NCBI RefSeq assembly: GCF_020166515.1
Contig: NZ_JAINZT010000005.1
Location: 186,001-250,000, forward strand
DNA from: Robertkochia flava
Lineage (GTDB): Bacteria > Bacteroidota > Bacteroidia > Flavobacteriales > Flavobacteriaceae
Direction: 5' to 3'
Length of the DNA stretch: 64,000 nucleotides
This document shows positions 17,916-26,069 of this stretch, piece after piece. The stretch's first letter is position 1. Every line of letters starts with the position of its first letter. Made by a program: the position numbers and the translations under genes. The notes below the pieces were generated by a model, which was not told the DNA's origin, searched no databases, and saw only the letters and a program-made list of their open reading frames with translations.

Positions 17916-18599
17916 TTATTCTTCGCTTCCCAGGTACTTGTAAACCACTCCTGCAAGGATGGCACCTGCAATGGGAGCGACCCAGAATAACCACAGCTGT
18001 TCCATGGCCATACCTCCTGCAAAAATAGCCTGGCTGGTACTTCTGGCCGGGTTTACAGAGGTATTGGTAACGGGAATGCTTACCAGGTGGATCAGGGTAA
18101 GTGCCAAACCTATGGCAATACCCGCAAAACCCTGAGGAGCTTTCGGATGTGTAGCGCCAAGAATAACAATGAGAAACATAAAGGTGAGTACCACCTCAGC
18201 TACCAGGGCCGCCGTCATACTGTATCCGTCCGGAGACAGGGCGCCATAGCCATTGGCAGCAAAAGTTCCCGTTTCGAAACCTGCCTTGCCCGAAGCAATA
18301 GTGTACAATACTGCAGCGGCAGCTATGCCTCCGATCACCTGAGCCAGGATATAGGGCAGCAGTTCTTTTTTATCAAAGCGGCCACCGATCCAGAGACCTA
18401 TGGAAACTGCAGGGTTGAGGTGACATCCTGAGATATGACCGATGGCGTACACCATGGTAAGCACAGTGAGACCAAACGCCAGGGAAACACCGGCAAATCC
18501 AATACCAAGTTCCGGGTAACCCGCTGCCAGGACAGCGCTTCCGCACCCTCCAAAGACCAGCCAGAAGGTACCGATAAATTCAGCAATAAATTTTTTCAT
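17916..18599 (-). CDS. aqpZ: Aquaporin Z
   Basis: The 227-residue protein has six hydrophobic helices and both aquaporin signature loops, [17 protein letters not shown] (first NPA, about 63-66) and [15 protein letters not shown] (second NPA, about 185). The His before the first NPA and Arg after the second fit the narrow water-selective filter of AqpZ, rather than the wider glycerol facilitator. It forms a tetrameric water channel in the inner membrane. Its leader (18622-18690 on this strand) contains a long, well-paired stem, unusual for this family and a candidate control element. Confidence 0.94.
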   Translation of the reverse strand: MKKFIAEFIGTFWLVFGGCGSAVLAAGYPELGIGFAGVSLAFGLTVLTMVYAIGHISGCHLNPAVSIGLWIGGRFDKKELLPYILAQVIGGIAAAAVLYTIASGKAGFETGTFAANGYGALSPDGYSMTAALVAEVVLTFMFLIVILGATHPKAPQGFAGIAIGLALTLIHLVSIPVTNTSVNPARSTSQAIFAGGMAMEQLWLFWVAPIAGAILAGVVYKYLGSEE

Positions 18600-18621
18600 A
18601 ATAGTAGCTTTTAGAGAATTT

Positions 18622-18690
18622 CAGGAAGGCCTGTGGTCATGCTTGCCAAGGTGTTATTGCCTTAAAGCGTATCCACAGGAAAAAGCCTTC
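18622..18690 (-). promoter_or_regulatory. Candidate structured RNA leader upstream of aqpZ
   Basis: Read on the minus strand, arms pair in nested order: GAAGG with CCTTC, CCTGTGG with CCACAGG, GCTT with AAGC, AAGG with CCTT, closing an 8-base loop CAATAACA. Internal loops are ATAC/ATGA and T/GGC, and one side has a six-base CTTTTT bulge. The element ends 22 bases before the aqpZ start and has no U-tract, so it is not a standard terminator. I know no named riboswitch with this layout. Confidence 0.55.
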
Positions 18691-18754
18691 TATAACTAAA
18701 AGTAATTAAAAATACTGAATTTCAGTACGTTAAAATGAAAACGGGATGCCGGGA

Positions 18755-19120
18755 TCAATCTTCTTCCCGTTTGGCGCGGTCCAAATGAAAGGCCGGGGTG
18801 CAGATGGCAAGATATTCACATGCCTCCCCGAAAGGATTCGAATATTGTACGCGAACCCCTTTCTCTATATGTATGGACTGTCCTGCCTTGAGCACGACCA
18901 CCTCCCCGTCTATATTAAACTGTTTTTGCCCTTTGATCACAAAAGTATACTCGTCGAATTCGGGAGTCTGGAAGGGCTCACTCCATCCCGGCGGTGCTAC
19001 CATATGGGCAATACTTATATGATCATTCCCGGTGGTGGCCAGTCCGTGATGTTCCTCGATAATTTTACCATCAGTTGTCGGGATCCGGAAGGGTTCCGTT
19101 TGAATACTGTATTTCTTCAT
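18755..19120 (-). CDS. Small cupin-domain protein
   Basis: The 121-residue single-domain protein contains cupin motif 1-like HMVAPPGWSEPFQTPEFDEY, then the beta-barrel turn FVIKGQKQFNIDGEVVVLKA and motif 2 GQSIHIEKGVRVQYSNP. Metal ligands are only partly conserved: His111-type at the end of motif 2 is His in SIHIEKG, and motif 1 has Glu but lacks the usual HxH pair. It is cytoplasmic; small cupins bind sugars, hormones or metal and no function can be assigned. It lies four bases after the stop of the YjgR-like ATPase gene on the same strand. Confidence 0.82.
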   Translation of the reverse strand: MKKYSIQTEPFRIPTTDGKIIEEHHGLATTGNDHISIAHMVAPPGWSEPFQTPEFDEYTFVIKGQKQFNIDGEVVVLKAGQSIHIEKGVRVQYSNPFGEACEYLAICTPAFHLDRAKREED

Positions 19121-19124
19121 GAGA

Positions 19125-20636
19125 TTATCTTTTAGAGATGGCCTTGTTGAGAATACCCATCACCCCCCGGATAAAGGTAGCGCTGGTAAGTACTTTTACT
19201 ATTGGATTCATCCGGGAGCTACTTCTGGGTTGTACCGTCTTTCTCTGGGTACGTGCTTTTTCCTGCAACTCCTCCTCGCTGGCTTTTTTAATCTTTTCAT
19301 TCAGCAACTCGTAAGCACTCTCCCGGTCTGTACGCTCATTGTACTTGGAGGATAGTGCAGATCCTTTTAGCAGCGTGCTGAGTTCGTGTTCGGTTAGGAT
19401 ATCCATCCGGCTTTGGGGTGCTCTCATCATGGTGGCGGCAAGGGGGGTGGGCCTGCCTTTCTCATCGAGTGCCGTAACAAGGGCTTCCCCTATACCCAGG
19501 CTGGTAAGTACCTCTGCCGTGTTGTAAAACTCGGAGATCGGATAGTTTTCTGCGGTTTGTTTTATGGCCTTCCGGTCTTTGGCGGTAAAGGCCCGAAGCG
19601 CATGCTGAATCTTGAGTCCCAGCTGGGATAACACCTCCTCAGGAACATCAGTCGGGGTCTGGGTAATAAAGAACACCCCCACACCTTTAGACCGGATCAG
19701 CTTGATAATGCTGTTGATCTGGTCGAGCAATGTAGTGGAAGCCTCGTCAAAAATAAGATGGGCTTCGTCTATAAAAATCACCAGCTCGGGTTGTTCGGGA
19801 TCGCCAATTTCGGGCATGGTGGTGTAGATCTCTGCCAAAAGGCTCAACATAAAGGTGGAGAACAGCTTGGGCTTATCCTGTATATCTGTAAGCCTGATCA
19901 CATTGATGTAGCCCTGCCCGTTCTCATCCAGGCGCATCAGGTCGTCTGTTTCAAAGGATCGCTCTCCAAAAAAAAGGTCTGCTCCCTGTTGTTCCAGCTC
20001 GATGATCTTTCTGAGAATGGCACCGGTGGAAGAAGTTGAGATCCGGCCGTAAGCTTTATCAAACTCTGCCTTTCCTTCTTCGGTGGCATACTGAAGGATT
20101 TTTTTCAGGTCCTTTAGATCGAGCAAGGGCAGTTCCTTATCGTCACAGTACTTAAAGATCACCGCCATAATACCTTGCTGAGTTTCCGAAAGGTCGAGAA
20201 TACGGGATAACAGCACAGGGCCAAACTCTGAGACGGTTGCTCTTAACCTTACTCCTTTTTGATCGGATAGGGTAAGAATCTCAACCGGGAATCCCTTGGG
20301 GGCATAATCCAGTCCGATCGCCTTCATACGTTCGTCTATCTTAGGATGGGGTGTACCTTCAGCAGCCAGTCCGCTGAGGTCACCTTTCAGGTCCATCAGT
20401 AATACAGGAACCCCCCTGGAAGATAGCTGTTCTGCCATAACCTGCAGGGATTTGGTCTTGCCTGTACCCGTGGCCCCGGCAATAAGCCCGTGCCTGTTCA
20501 GGGTTTTCAGAGGGATCCTGACCATGGTGTTCGTGAGCGGTGCGCCATTGAGCATGGCAGCGCCAACCTCCAGGGCATCTCCCTTAAAGGTATATCCTTG
20601 TTCAATCGCTTCTTTAAATTGATCAGCAGTATGCAT
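19125..20636 (-). CDS. HerA/YjgR-like ATPase (DUF853 family)
   Basis: The 503-residue protein has Walker A at GATGTGKTKSLQVMAEQL (about 53-70), VLLMDLKGDLSGLA after it, and Walker B LVIFIDEAHLIFDEAST (about 288). The sensor-like FITQTPTDVPEEVLSQLG segment and a C-terminal coiled, basic tail complete it. The family (E. coli YjgR) belongs to the FtsK/HerA superfamily of hexameric NTPases; its cellular role is not settled. The leader lies next to a 300-base octamer array that separates it from queE. The cupin gene follows after four bases, so they likely share a transcript. Confidence 0.88.
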   Translation of the reverse strand: MHTADQFKEAIEQGYTFKGDALEVGAAMLNGAPLTNTMVRIPLKTLNRHGLIAGATGTGKTKSLQVMAEQLSSRGVPVLLMDLKGDLSGLAAEGTPHPKIDERMKAIGLDYAPKGFPVEILTLSDQKGVRLRATVSEFGPVLLSRILDLSETQQGIMAVIFKYCDDKELPLLDLKDLKKILQYATEEGKAEFDKAYGRISTSSTGAILRKIIELEQQGADLFFGERSFETDDLMRLDENGQGYINVIRLTDIQDKPKLFSTFMLSLLAEIYTTMPEIGDPEQPELVIFIDEAHLIFDEASTTLLDQINSIIKLIRSKGVGVFFITQTPTDVPEEVLSQLGLKIQHALRAFTAKDRKAIKQTAENYPISEFYNTAEVLTSLGIGEALVTALDEKGRPTPLAATMMRAPQSRMDILTEHELSTLLKGSALSSKYNERTDRESAYELLNEKIKKASEEELQEKARTQRKTVQPRSSSRMNPIVKVLTSATFIRGVMGILNKAISKR

Positions 20637-20692
20637 ATATGATGAAGTTTATACTAAAATACGGGAATTTGTTAATAGTTATGGGATTAAGA

Positions 20693-21008
20693 AGGGAGGT
20701 ACGTGGGTAAGGAGGTAAGGAGGTAAGTGGGTAAGGAGGTATGGAGGTACGTGGGTATGGAGGTATGGAGGTATGTGGGTAAGGAGGTATGGAGGTATGG
20801 AGGTATGGAGGTACGGAGGTATGGAGGTACGGAGGTATGGAGGTACGGAGGTACGTGGGTAAGGAGGTATGGAGGTATGGAGGTACGGAGGTATGGAGGT
20901 ATGGAGGTATGGAGGTATGGAGGTACGGAGGTATGGAGGTTCGGAGGTATGGAGGTGCGGAAGTACGTGGGTACGTGGGTACTTGGGTACCTGGGTACGT
21001 GGGTACGA
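20693..21008. repeat. Long tandem array of octamers (GGAGGTAT/GGAGGTAC/GTGGGTAC)
   Basis: Roughly 38 head-to-tail 8-base units, mostly GGAGGTAT, GGAGGTAC and GGAGGTAA with interspersed GTGGGTAn, fill the gap between two divergent genes. Edges drift to GTACTTGGGTACC-type variants. The plus strand is almost free of C apart from the GTAC positions. All six frames stay open only because the unit has no stop in some frames; they are low complexity and not genes. Confidence 0.93.
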
Positions 21009-21178
21009 AGAGGAAGTGAGGGGGTGCGTGGCGTGTTGGTGTCAGGGAGTCGGGAGTAGATGTTCTTAACGCATGCCTTGTCCCTGATTTTACTCCCGGG
21101 TTGAGCAATCCTTAAAAACTGAAAATTTCGAGCCAAGAACTGCGTGCTGAGATCTGTTTTCTATAAATAAAGTAATTG

Positions 21179-21186
21179 TATCTTTG
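21179..21186 (+). promoter_or_regulatory. -7 box of queE, implying a leaderless transcript
   Basis: TATCTTTG fits the TAnnTTTG consensus exactly and ends four bases before the ATG at 21191. The transcript would start at or next to the start codon. The -33 element is weak. Confidence 0.55.
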
Positions 21187-21190
21187 GCCC

Positions 21191-21823
21191 ATGGAAAAAA
21201 GTGAGGTTTTAGCACTGGTAGATAAGGGCGAGATGTTACCCCTGATGGAGGAGTTTTACACCATCCAGGGGGAAGGGTATCACAAAGGTACCGCGGCTTA
21301 TTTTATCAGGGTAGGCGGTTGTGATGTGGGATGCCACTGGTGTGATGTGAAGGAAAGCTGGAATGCAGCGACCCACCCACCCACCCATGTCGACCAGATC
21401 GTGGAAAATGCCGCCAGATATTCAGATACCATTGTGGTCACCGGGGGAGAACCCCTGACCTGGAATATGGATCCGCTTACCAGCCGACTCCGTGACAAAG
21501 GCCTTAAGATCCATATCGAAACCTCTGGGGCTTATCCGCTGACGGGGCATTGGGACTGGATCTGCCTTTCGCCCAAAAAAATGAAGCTTCCCAAAGATGA
21601 GGTCTATCAAAAGGCCCATGAGCTAAAAGTGATCGTATACAACAAACACGATTTTGTCTTTGCAGAGGAACAGGCCGCCAGGGTCAATGACCGTTGCATC
21701 CTTTATCTGCAACCCGAATGGAGCAAAAGGGAGACGATGATCCCTGAGATCGTAGACTATGTAATGAAGAATCCGCGTTGGAAGGTGTCCCTGCAAACCC
21801 ATAAGTATTTGAATATTCCGTAG
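21191..21823 (+). CDS. queE: 7-carboxy-7-deazaguanine synthase
   Basis: Starting at MEKSEVLALV (21191), since an upstream in-frame ATG at 21176 would lie before the -7 box, the 210-residue protein has the radical-SAM cysteine motif CDVGCHWCDVK and the early EEFYTIQGEGYHKGTAAYFI segment. VVTGGEPLTW and HIETSGAYPL follow in the usual order. QueE converts carboxytetrahydropterin to 7-carboxy-7-deazaguanine in queuosine and preQ0 synthesis, using SAM, a 4Fe-4S cluster and Mg2+. No other queuosine gene is in the window. A composite repeat array follows its stop (TAG). Confidence 0.93.
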   Translation: MEKSEVLALVDKGEMLPLMEEFYTIQGEGYHKGTAAYFIRVGGCDVGCHWCDVKESWNAATHPPTHVDQIVENAARYSDTIVVTGGEPLTWNMDPLTSRLRDKGLKIHIETSGAYPLTGHWDWICLSPKKMKLPKDEVYQKAHELKVIVYNKHDFVFAEEQAARVNDRCILYLQPEWSKRETMIPEIVDYVMKNPRWKVSLQTHKYLNIP

Positions 21824-21829
21824 GGAGAG

Positions 21830-21966
21830 TTTGAAGTAGGGAGTTTGAGTTGGAGTTTGAGTTTGAGTTGGAGCTTGCCATCCCTCAAGGGAGGAAATCC
21901 TGCCTGTGCGAAGTACGGTAGGTTTGAGTTTGAGTTTGAGTTTGAGTTTGAGTTGGGAGTTTGAGT
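21830..21966. repeat. Inverse copy of the composite hexamer array at 2799-3095
   Basis: TTGGAG/TTTGAG hexamers flank the island CTTGCCATCCCTCAAGGGAGG, AAATCCTGCCTGTGCG, AAGTACGGTAGG. Reverse-complemented, this equals the extended island at about 2940-3020 with a single base change seen over about 70 bases. It lies between convergent genes. Confidence 0.9.
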
Positions 21967-22076
21967 CTGAAGGTTTAGATCAACGAAATACTCCATTGAG
22001 ATGATTGAAAGCAGGTTGTGGGGTTATGCTTCCACTACCTTGTTGTTGGACATTTCCGGCTGGATTTCAAAATTTC

Positions 22077-22784
22077 CTATTCACTAAAAGTCAGCCTGGC
22101 CAGGTAGTCGTAGTGTTCCCCTTCTGTGATAAGCTCACAATTCAGGCCAGCCTCGGTGGCGATCTCCTCCAGGCGTGTATAATCCAGGTAGAGCCATGGG
22201 AAAGATTCACTTTCGCCCCTGTAGTGCACAGTAAAATCCAATTCGCCGTAATACCGGTCTCCCGGAACCCATTTGCCTCCGTCTTCATCCTCGTCATACA
22301 TATAAATGATATCTGACGAATCGATAAGGATCTGTCCGTTTGGAGTGAGCAATTCCGCTATTTTTTTCAGGTTGCCGGCTGCCTCATCAAAACGGCCCAG
22401 GAGTCCTGTGCCGTTCATGAGCAGTAATACGGTATCATAACGCTGTGGAGGCAGGTCGTACAGGCTGCCGTGAATCGCATGCTTTACCCCGCGATTCCGG
22501 GCTATTTCGATACAAGATGCACTGCTGTCCAGGGCAGTGACCTCGAGGTTTTCCTGTTGTTGCAGGTATAGGGCGTGACTGCCGGCTCCGGAACCTGCAT
22601 CCAGAACTTTTCCTTTACAACATTGTAATGCCCGTTGTTCGGTAACGGGCATTTCCTCATAGGTTCTTAACAGGTATGCAACCGGAAATTCATCCGGATC
22701 TGAGATGTTGGTCTCGGTAAGCATGTCCTCTGTATAGTCCCCATTGATGTAATCCTGTAATGCCTTCCCCATTAAATCCTTCAT
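22077..22784 (-). CDS. Class I SAM-dependent methyltransferase
   Basis: The 235-residue protein has the SAM-binding motif KVLDAGSGAGSHALYLQ (about 60-75), LEVTALDSSASCIEIAR, and YDTVLLLMNGTGLLGRFDEA, as in small-molecule methyltransferases. An acidic loop IYMYDEDEDGGKWVPGDRYY follows. The N-terminal 50 residues form a helical cap. The substrate is unknown. It runs convergent to queE across the repeat array and lies 16 bases downstream of the 22801 gene on the same strand, so cotranscription is likely. Confidence 0.85.
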   Translation of the reverse strand: MKDLMGKALQDYINGDYTEDMLTETNISDPDEFPVAYLLRTYEEMPVTEQRALQCCKGKVLDAGSGAGSHALYLQQQENLEVTALDSSASCIEIARNRGVKHAIHGSLYDLPPQRYDTVLLLMNGTGLLGRFDEAAGNLKKIAELLTPNGQILIDSSDIIYMYDEDEDGGKWVPGDRYYGELDFTVHYRGESESFPWLYLDYTRLEEIATEAGLNCELITEGEHYDYLARLTFSE

Positions 22785-22800
22785 CGCTACAGTTGTTTTG

Positions 22801-23484
22801 TTAGATCGCCTTATTGTAGAATTCGATAAAACGGATCAGGTCTTCTTCCTTCTTAAGTTTAAGTCGTTGTTCCTTGATAAACTGAGTCATCTCCTTATCT
22901 AAAGTTCCGAACTGTTCCTCAATTTTTTTATTGGAACCTTCCAGCTCAATGGCTTTTTCCATTCCCGGAAGTTGCAGAAAGTAATCCTCGCGGCTGATGA
23001 ATCGCGGGGGCGTATTTTGATCGTAACCGGTACGTCCCTGTTTGGCTTGCTCAAAGATCTTGTAGTGGCGCTTGAAGAGTCTAGCCTCTCCTTCACAACT
23101 CAGGCATTCCATATATCCTTTTCTTTCGCTTTCTTTGTAAGTAAAATCTACCTGTGTAAAAAGCCGCCCCTTAATGATGAAGTCGTTCTCATTATTCGGA
23201 TTGGTGGCGTAGATCTTCTCCTCACTGATCTTAATTTCTATCTTATCTTTGTAGGCGTTGTACCTCAGATCGATGTTGGGTATGGATTTCCCGTCTTTGA
23301 CCATATAGCCTTTGGAAAACTCGCTGCCATCGAGATATGGAGAGCCATCTATGCCGCTATATTCGGCAGCTTTAGTGTTTAGTAAAGTGGTAGCTCCATA
23401 GGCATAAGCCTCGGTTTGTTGGGCAAAGGACGAAATGGAGGTAAGGGTAAAGGTAAAAGTAAAGAGGTAAAGTAATTTTTTCAT
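22801..23484 (-). CDS. Secreted protein of unknown function
   Basis: The 227-residue protein has a signal peptide (MKKLLYLFTFTFTLTSISSF, cleavage near AQQ). The mature part contains YGATTLLNTKAAEYSGIDGS, DFIIKGRLFTQVDFTYKESE, a CLSC pair (MECLSCEGEA) and a Lys/Glu-rich helical end. The pattern resembles uncharacterised exported proteins common in Flavobacteriia; I assign no function. Its start is 22 bases from the start of the divergent YkgJ-type gene, so their promoters must overlap. Confidence 0.72.
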   Translation of the reverse strand: MKKLLYLFTFTFTLTSISSFAQQTEAYAYGATTLLNTKAAEYSGIDGSPYLDGSEFSKGYMVKDGKSIPNIDLRYNAYKDKIEIKISEEKIYATNPNNENDFIIKGRLFTQVDFTYKESERKGYMECLSCEGEARLFKRHYKIFEQAKQGRTGYDQNTPPRFISREDYFLQLPGMEKAIELEGSNKKIEEQFGTLDKEMTQFIKEQRLKLKKEEDLIRFIEFYNKAI

Positions 23485-23506
23485 TTTCGGGTTTTAAGTT
23501 TTAATT

Positions 23507-24001
23507 ATGGAAGATTTTATAAATAAATTACCGCAATTGGCGGGAGACCAAGATAAGGAAAACAAAAGATTTTTTAAGAAGCTTAAAAAAAATCCGCCTA
23601 AGAAACTGGATGATCTCGTACATGGAATTCACGATGAGGTGTTTAGTGAGATCGACTGCCTGGAATGTGCGAATTGCTGCAAAACCACAGGCCCCCTTTT
23701 CACCAATGCCGATATTGAGCGTATTGCAAAATTTCTCAGGATGAAACCCCTGCAGTTTATAGAACAATACCTCAGGGTTGATGAAGATAACGACCATGTA
23801 CTGCAAAAGGTACCCTGTGCCTTTCTGGACGATCAGAACTACTGTCTCATCTACGAGGTCAGGCCCAAGGCCTGCAGGGAGTACCCGCACACCGACCGCA
23901 AGAACTTCCACCAGATCACCGGACTCACCCTGAAGAACACCGCCATTTGTCCGGCAGCATTTCGTATCGTTGAGGAAATGAAAAAGCGATTGCCTAAATA
24001 G
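23507..24001 (+). CDS. YkgJ-family cysteine-cluster protein
   Basis: The 164-residue protein carries the cluster CLECANCCKTTGP (about 51-58, CxxCxxCC), then PCAFLDDQNYCLIYEVRPKACREYPH and ICPAAF. This is the conserved cysteine order of the YkgJ/UPF0153 (PF03692) family, thought to bind Zn or an Fe-S cluster; its function is not established. It is cytoplasmic and starts 22 bases from the divergent secreted protein. The sterol-desaturase-like gene follows after 23 bases on the same strand, suggesting an operon. Confidence 0.87.
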   Translation: MEDFINKLPQLAGDQDKENKRFFKKLKKNPPKKLDDLVHGIHDEVFSEIDCLECANCCKTTGPLFTNADIERIAKFLRMKPLQFIEQYLRVDEDNDHVLQKVPCAFLDDQNYCLIYEVRPKACREYPHTDRKNFHQITGLTLKNTAICPAAFRIVEEMKKRLPK

Positions 24002-24024
24002 CCCGAAGTTGTTATATTTCGGAC

Positions 24025-24870
24025 ATGGAAAGTATTATCAACTATTTCGAGTCGATTCCTTCAACTCACAGAAGCCTTATCCTGGTTTCCGGAATCACTT
24101 TTTTCTGGCTGCTGGAATACGCCGCCCCCCTTTTTAAATTCGATTACAGGAAATTCAGGCATGCCTGGCCGAATATTTTCTTTACCCTCACTACCATAGT
24201 CGTTAATTTCGTTTTAGCATTTATACTTTTAATGACAAGTGACTGGACAGTAGCCAATGATTTTGGGGTATTGCAATGGCTGGATGCTCCGTTGTGGGTA
24301 ACGGTAGTGCTGGGAGTCATGCTGCTGGACCTTATCGGTGCCTGGCTGGCGCACTGGGTACAGCACAAGATCAGGCCGTTATGGATGTTCCATTTGATCC
24401 ACCATACCGACAACCACGTGGATACGACCACAGCCAACAGGCATCATCCCGGTGAAAGTGTGATCCGGTTTATCTTTACCACCCTTGGCGTATTCGTGCT
24501 GGGGGCTCCCGTAGGGATTATCATGTTATACCAGTCATTATCGGTAGTGTTCTCTCAGTTTAATCACGCCAATATTGAACTTCCCAAAAAGGTGGATGAT
24601 GTGATCAGCTGGCTTATTGTTTCCCCGGATATGCATAAGGTACACCATCATTATGTATTGCCGTATACAGATACCAATTACGGCAATATCTTTTCCATCT
24701 GGGACCGCATGTTCGGTACATTTGCAAAGATGCGAAATGCCGACCTGGTTTATGGGGTAGACACCTATCCGGATGTCGATTCGAACGCAAAGATCAATAT
24801 CCTGCTAAAGTTGCCTTTTGGCAAGTACCGCGCTCCTGAAGGTGCGAAATTCGATAAACCTCAGGGGTAA
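24025..24870 (+). CDS. Sterol desaturase/fatty acid hydroxylase-family membrane protein
   Basis: The 281-residue protein has about four to five membrane helices and the histidine clusters AHWVQHK, HLIHHTDNHVDTTTANRHHP and MHKVHHHYVLPYTDTNYGN, the eight-His di-iron site of the PF04116 superfamily. Members hydroxylate or desaturate sterols, carotenoids and fatty acids at the inner membrane. The substrate cannot be read here; many Flavobacteriia carry such genes for lipid or carotenoid modification. Its last 10 bases overlap the end of the convergent namZ gene. Confidence 0.87.
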   Translation: MESIINYFESIPSTHRSLILVSGITFFWLLEYAAPLFKFDYRKFRHAWPNIFFTLTTIVVNFVLAFILLMTSDWTVANDFGVLQWLDAPLWVTVVLGVMLLDLIGAWLAHWVQHKIRPLWMFHLIHHTDNHVDTTTANRHHPGESVIRFIFTTLGVFVLGAPVGIIMLYQSLSVVFSQFNHANIELPKKVDDVISWLIVSPDMHKVHHHYVLPYTDTNYGNIFSIWDRMFGTFAKMRNADLVYGVDTYPDVDSNAKINILLKLPFGKYRAPEGAKFDKPQG

Positions 24871-26066
24871 AGTAAATAGGGTTTTCTCATGGCCAGGAAT
24901 TGATTTACTCCTTCCTGCCAGGTCCCTCTTATCGTCTCTGCATCCATACCGCTCTCTATCTGTTTCCGCAGTGTTTCAGTTCCTGCATGCAGTGTGAAAG
25001 ACCGGTCTTTAAAAAAGGCATCTTTATTCTCACTGTAGGTGTAGGCCTCGATCACCCATTGCAGGTCAACTTTTCCAGGAGCAGTAACCGCGCTGAGATC
25101 GCTTCCGAAACAAACTTCACCTTTGTGTTTGGGGTCTTTGGCCCCAAAATTAGGCTGAGGCGTGTATTGAAAGTCAAAATGCTGCTGATCTAAAAACGGG
25201 GCTCCGAAACGCTGAAACTGAAATTCTGTTCCCCTTCCCGCATTTACGGTAGTACCTTCGAAAAGCCCGAGACTTGGGTAAAGCACAACAGACTGATCGT
25301 TCGGCAGGTTTGGAGAGGGCCTCATCGGAAGCGAATACGGCATATTTCTGTTGTACCCCTCCATGGGGATCACCTGAAGTGCACACTGGATCCCATCCTT
25401 GAGCCACTTCTCTCCGTTGATCATCTGTGCATATTCTCCTATGGTCATCCCGTGAACCAGCGGAATGGGATGCATTCCCAGAAAACTCTGAAAATCAGAT
25501 TCCAGGGTGGGGCCATCCACATAGGACCCGTTGGGGTTCGGTCGGTCAAGAACGATTACCGGAATCCCGTTTTCGGCACAGGCCTCCATAACGTAATGCA
25601 GGGTAGAGATGTAGGTGTAGAACCGAACGCCAACGTCCTGAATATCGAACACCACCACGTCGATTCCCTCCAGCTGTTCCGGGGTTGGTTTTTTATTGCT
25701 TCCATAAAGGGAGATAAGGAGGAGACCGGTGGTTTTGTCGGTCCCATCCTTTACGGTTTCTCCGGCATCGGCCTGGCCCCTGAAGCCATGTTCCGGCGCA
25801 AATACCTTTTTAATGGAGATATCCTGCAGGAGCAAAGAGTCGACAAGATGGGTAAATCCGGTATCTTTTCGCGCGATCACCGAGGTCTGGTTGGCTACCA
25901 CGGCCACGTGTTTCCCTTTCAGTAGCGACAGGTATTTATCCGTGTGCTGAACTGCAGGAACGGGCCCGGTTACAGCGGGTTGTTCCTGGGCTTTTCCCGG
26001 GTTACAGGAAGCGATTAAGAAAAACGATAATAAAAATGTATTTTTGAGGCTTAACAAGCGGATCAT
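24861..26066 (-). CDS. namZ: Exo-beta-N-acetylmuramidase NamZ-like (DUF1343)
   Basis: The 401-residue protein begins with a signal and lipobox-like IASC (Cys21). It contains the DUF1343 hallmarks GKHVAVVANQTSVIA, KKVFAPEHGFRGQADAGETV, EGIDVVVFDIQDVGVRFYTY and VIVLDRPNPNGSYVDGPTLE, plus VNAGRGTEFQFQRFGAPFLD. NamZ releases terminal MurNAc from peptidoglycan fragments; it is exported and supports cell-wall recycling. Its ATG is only three bases from the TTG start of the divergent permease gene, so its promoter must lie inside that gene. The 3' end overlaps the desaturase gene by 10 bases. Confidence 0.9.
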   Translation of the reverse strand: MIRLLSLKNTFLLSFFLIASCNPGKAQEQPAVTGPVPAVQHTDKYLSLLKGKHVAVVANQTSVIARKDTGFTHLVDSLLLQDISIKKVFAPEHGFRGQADAGETVKDGTDKTTGLLLISLYGSNKKPTPEQLEGIDVVVFDIQDVGVRFYTYISTLHYVMEACAENGIPVIVLDRPNPNGSYVDGPTLESDFQSFLGMHPIPLVHGMTIGEYAQMINGEKWLKDGIQCALQVIPMEGYNRNMPYSLPMRPSPNLPNDQSVVLYPSLGLFEGTTVNAGRGTEFQFQRFGAPFLDQQHFDFQYTPQPNFGAKDPKHKGEVCFGSDLSAVTAPGKVDLQWVIEAYTYSENKDAFFKDRSFTLHAGTETLRKQIESGMDAETIRGTWQEGVNQFLAMRKPYLLYP

Positions 26067-26069
26067 ACT

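Noticed and set aside
20623-21136. Several long frames in both directions over the octamer array, including Tyr/Pro- and Val/Trp-rich ones.
   Set aside because: The 8-base unit cycles through all three frames without a stop, so all frames are open; no signal peptide, domain or codon bias.
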